From: JBEGQX01 sp041180805
GTDB lineage: Bacteria; Planctomycetota; Planctomycetia; Gemmatales; Gemmataceae
Direction of reading: 5' to 3'
DNA: 8,263 nt
Assembly: GCA_041180805.1 (NCBI GenBank)
Contig: JBEGQX010000350.1
Coordinates: forward strand, 1-8,263
The notes under the pieces were generated by a model. The model searched no databases and had not been told where the DNA came from. It saw only the letters and a program-made list of their open reading frames with translations. The position numbers and the translations under genes were made by a program. Below are positions 7,226-8,263 of the stretch, piece after piece. Numbering within the stretch: position 1 is the first letter of the stretch; each line of letters opens with the position of its first letter.

Positions 7226-8172
7226 TTGCACTCCGCCACCAAAGGTTCTGCAAGTTCTTCCAAATAAAACAGTTTGCCGGCCATGGTTGGCATATAAGAA
7301 CTTGGAATCCATGGCGTTGGCTCATGGTGCAGCGACATTCTCAGGGAAAGTCCCTGCCATTGCATTCCCCTGGAAAAAGTTCCATCGGCTCCACCAATAA
7401 TCCAGTCGGATTGCAGGAACAATCCTGGACCTATGGTGTTCGCATATGCTGGGACCAAGGTTGTTCGGCTCTTAAAGCTGGTTAAAGCATTCTGTTCAAT
7501 GGTCAAAGGATGCAATTTTGCGCCTAATCGATGGGTTTGTGCCTTCCAATCCATTTCCGTGGAGAATTCTCCGGCAAAATGCGGTTCCCAAAATGCGATA
7601 TGGCAAACCCTTCCTATTCCAAACACTGTAACAAGCTTTGCACCTTTATTTTTCAAACCCGCTATTTTTTCCGCATAAGTGGGAAGATTATCCTTTAATG
7701 CAAAGTTTCTTTGGGATTTTGGCACGGTTAACGGGCCCAAAGGACCATAAAAAGCCTGTTCCATCGCGTACTGAAAGGCCCCAGAATTATCTGAGGGAAG
7801 TGTATTCCCTTTGGAATCTGACCACTCATCCATATTGAAACCATGAACATGGGAACAAGAAACGTTCCATTGTTTCAGGAAGAATACAGCCCATTTATAC
7901 ATTCCCATGGGGCCAACCGGCAAAATGATTGCCAAATCGCGCCCTTCTTTTTGGGTTTGGGCTATTGTCCAGGCAATCTCATGCCCCATAAAAACATCAA
8001 AATCAGCAAGCGTTTTGCAGCTTATTGGCAGAAACCTTTTGTTCCACCATTTTTGGGGCCGGGAAAAGACTTCCCCGGATATAGAGCCCAATTGGTCAAT
8101 CTTTTTCAAATCCCAGCCTTTGGGAAAGAAGTTTTCCAACATAGAACCATCTATTGTGCTCAAAAGGTCCAT
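7222..8172 (-). CDS. Divergent glucosamine-6-phosphate deaminase/isomerase (NagB-like) protein
   Basis: The 316-residue protein belongs to the NagB/RpiA-type isomerase fold. LPVGPMGMYK (84-93) matches the phosphate-binding loop, GFNMDEW (111-117) holds Asp115 at the place of the catalytic Asp72 of E. coli NagB, and GIGRVCHIAFWEP (185-197) corresponds to GVGNDGHIAFNEP. In that last motif His143 and Glu148 are kept (His191, Glu196), but Asp141 is replaced by Val189 and the next Gly by Cys190. The C-terminal part (IGPGLFLQSDWIIGGADG, 247-264) resembles the NagB allosteric/closing region only loosely. It is about 50 residues longer than E. coli NagB (266), mostly at the N-terminus. It may act on glucosamine-6-phosphate or another amino-sugar or sugar phosphate, or have lost deaminase activity. 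The ATG at 8172 is chosen because GGAGGT (8182-8177) precedes it; a TTG at 8211 would add 13 residues but has no such signal. Its TAA overlaps the stop of selA. Confidence 0.82.
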   Translation of the reverse strand: MDLLSTIDGSMLENFFPKGWDLKKIDQLGSISGEVFSRPQKWWNKRFLPISCKTLADFDVFMGHEIAWTIAQTQKEGRDLAIILPVGPMGMYKWAVFFLKQWNVSCSHVHGFNMDEWSDSKGNTLPSDNSGAFQYAMEQAFYGPLGPLTVPKSQRNFALKDNLPTYAEKIAGLKNKGAKLVTVFGIGRVCHIAFWEPHFAGEFSTEMDWKAQTHRLGAKLHPLTIEQNALTSFKSRTTLVPAYANTIGPGLFLQSDWIIGGADGTFSRGMQWQGLSLRMSLHHEPTPWIPSSYMPTMAGKLFYLEELAEPLVAECN

Positions 8173-8176
8173 GGCC

Positions 8177-8182
8177 ACCTCC
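8177..8182 (-). promoter_or_regulatory. Ribosome binding site deciding the NagB-like start
   Basis: On the minus strand GGAGGT lies four bases before the ATG at 8172-8170. It is the best Shine-Dalgarno match noted in the window and is the reason for preferring this ATG over the in-frame TTG at 8211. Confidence 0.75.
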
Positions 8183-8223
8183 AACAATTTATTGAGGAAA
8201 TAGTACAACAAGACTATTTAAAA

Positions 8224-8252
8224 ATCATACAATTTCAGCTATGCTAGTTCGA
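8224..8252 (-). promoter_or_regulatory. Possible promoter of the NagB-like gene
   Basis: On the minus strand TATGAT (8229-8224) matches the -10 consensus at five of six bases. The hexamer 17 bases upstream, TCGAAC (8252-8247), matches -35 poorly. Transcription would start near 8217, leaving a leader of about 45 bases. The rest of 8173-8263 shows no gene; an ATG at 8257 reading off the right edge is too short to judge. Confidence 0.25.
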
Positions 8253-8263
8253 TGAAATGAAAC

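Noticed and set aside
8173..8211. N-terminal extension of the NagB-like protein from a TTG start at 8211
   Set aside because: The ATG at 8172 has GGAGGT four bases upstream; the TTG start has no ribosome site and would add a hydrophobic stretch not expected for the family.
7843..8247. 134-codon plus-strand frame at the right end
   Set aside because: It is antisense to the NagB-like gene, which has clear motifs and a strong ribosome site; this frame has neither.

Overview
The window looks like chromosomal DNA from a member of the PVC superphylum, most likely Planctomycetota. The main evidence is the 1084-residue protein at 626-3880. It joins a PVC-type beta-propeller 'membrane-bound dehydrogenase' region, a HEAT-like helical region and a C-terminal CxxCH haem domain, an architecture that is expanded in Planctomycetes and Verrucomicrobia. 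Base composition is moderate by eye (not computed). I see no insertion sequence, integrase, tRNA, rRNA, CRISPR array or phage gene.

Layout, left to right. (1) Positions 1-462, minus strand: the first 154 codons of a GT87/DUF2029-type multi-pass membrane protein, cut by the window edge. (2) Positions 463-625: a divergent intergenic region that should hold promoters for both flanking genes; no convincing promoter could be assigned. (3) Positions 626-7225, plus strand: three tightly packed genes. These are the propeller/HEAT/cytochrome c protein, then after 13 bases selB, then selA overlapping selB by four bases (ATGA). (4) Positions 7222-8172, minus strand: a convergent gene for a divergent glucosamine-6-phosphate deaminase/isomerase (NagB-like) protein, whose stop codon overlaps that of selA inside one TTAA. 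(5) Positions 8173-8263: the leader and probable promoter of that gene.

selB and selA form the functional core. SelA converts Ser-tRNA(Sec) to Sec-tRNA(Sec) with selenophosphate, and SelB is the dedicated elongation factor that carries Sec-tRNA(Sec) to UGA codons at SECIS hairpins. Both keep their main motifs, so the host probably makes selenoproteins. selC, selD and a recognisable selenoprotein gene are absent from the window. The large haem protein is probably exported and may be co-transcribed with selBA, but no functional link to selenium can be read from the sequence.

I did not find a clearly undescribed system. The points most worth a second look are the NagB-like protein, which lacks one of the classic catalytic aspartates while keeping the rest of the active-site frame, and a perfect 12-base inverted repeat inside selB. 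The haem-protein/selB/selA gene order and the selA/NagB-like stop-codon overlap are lesser points.
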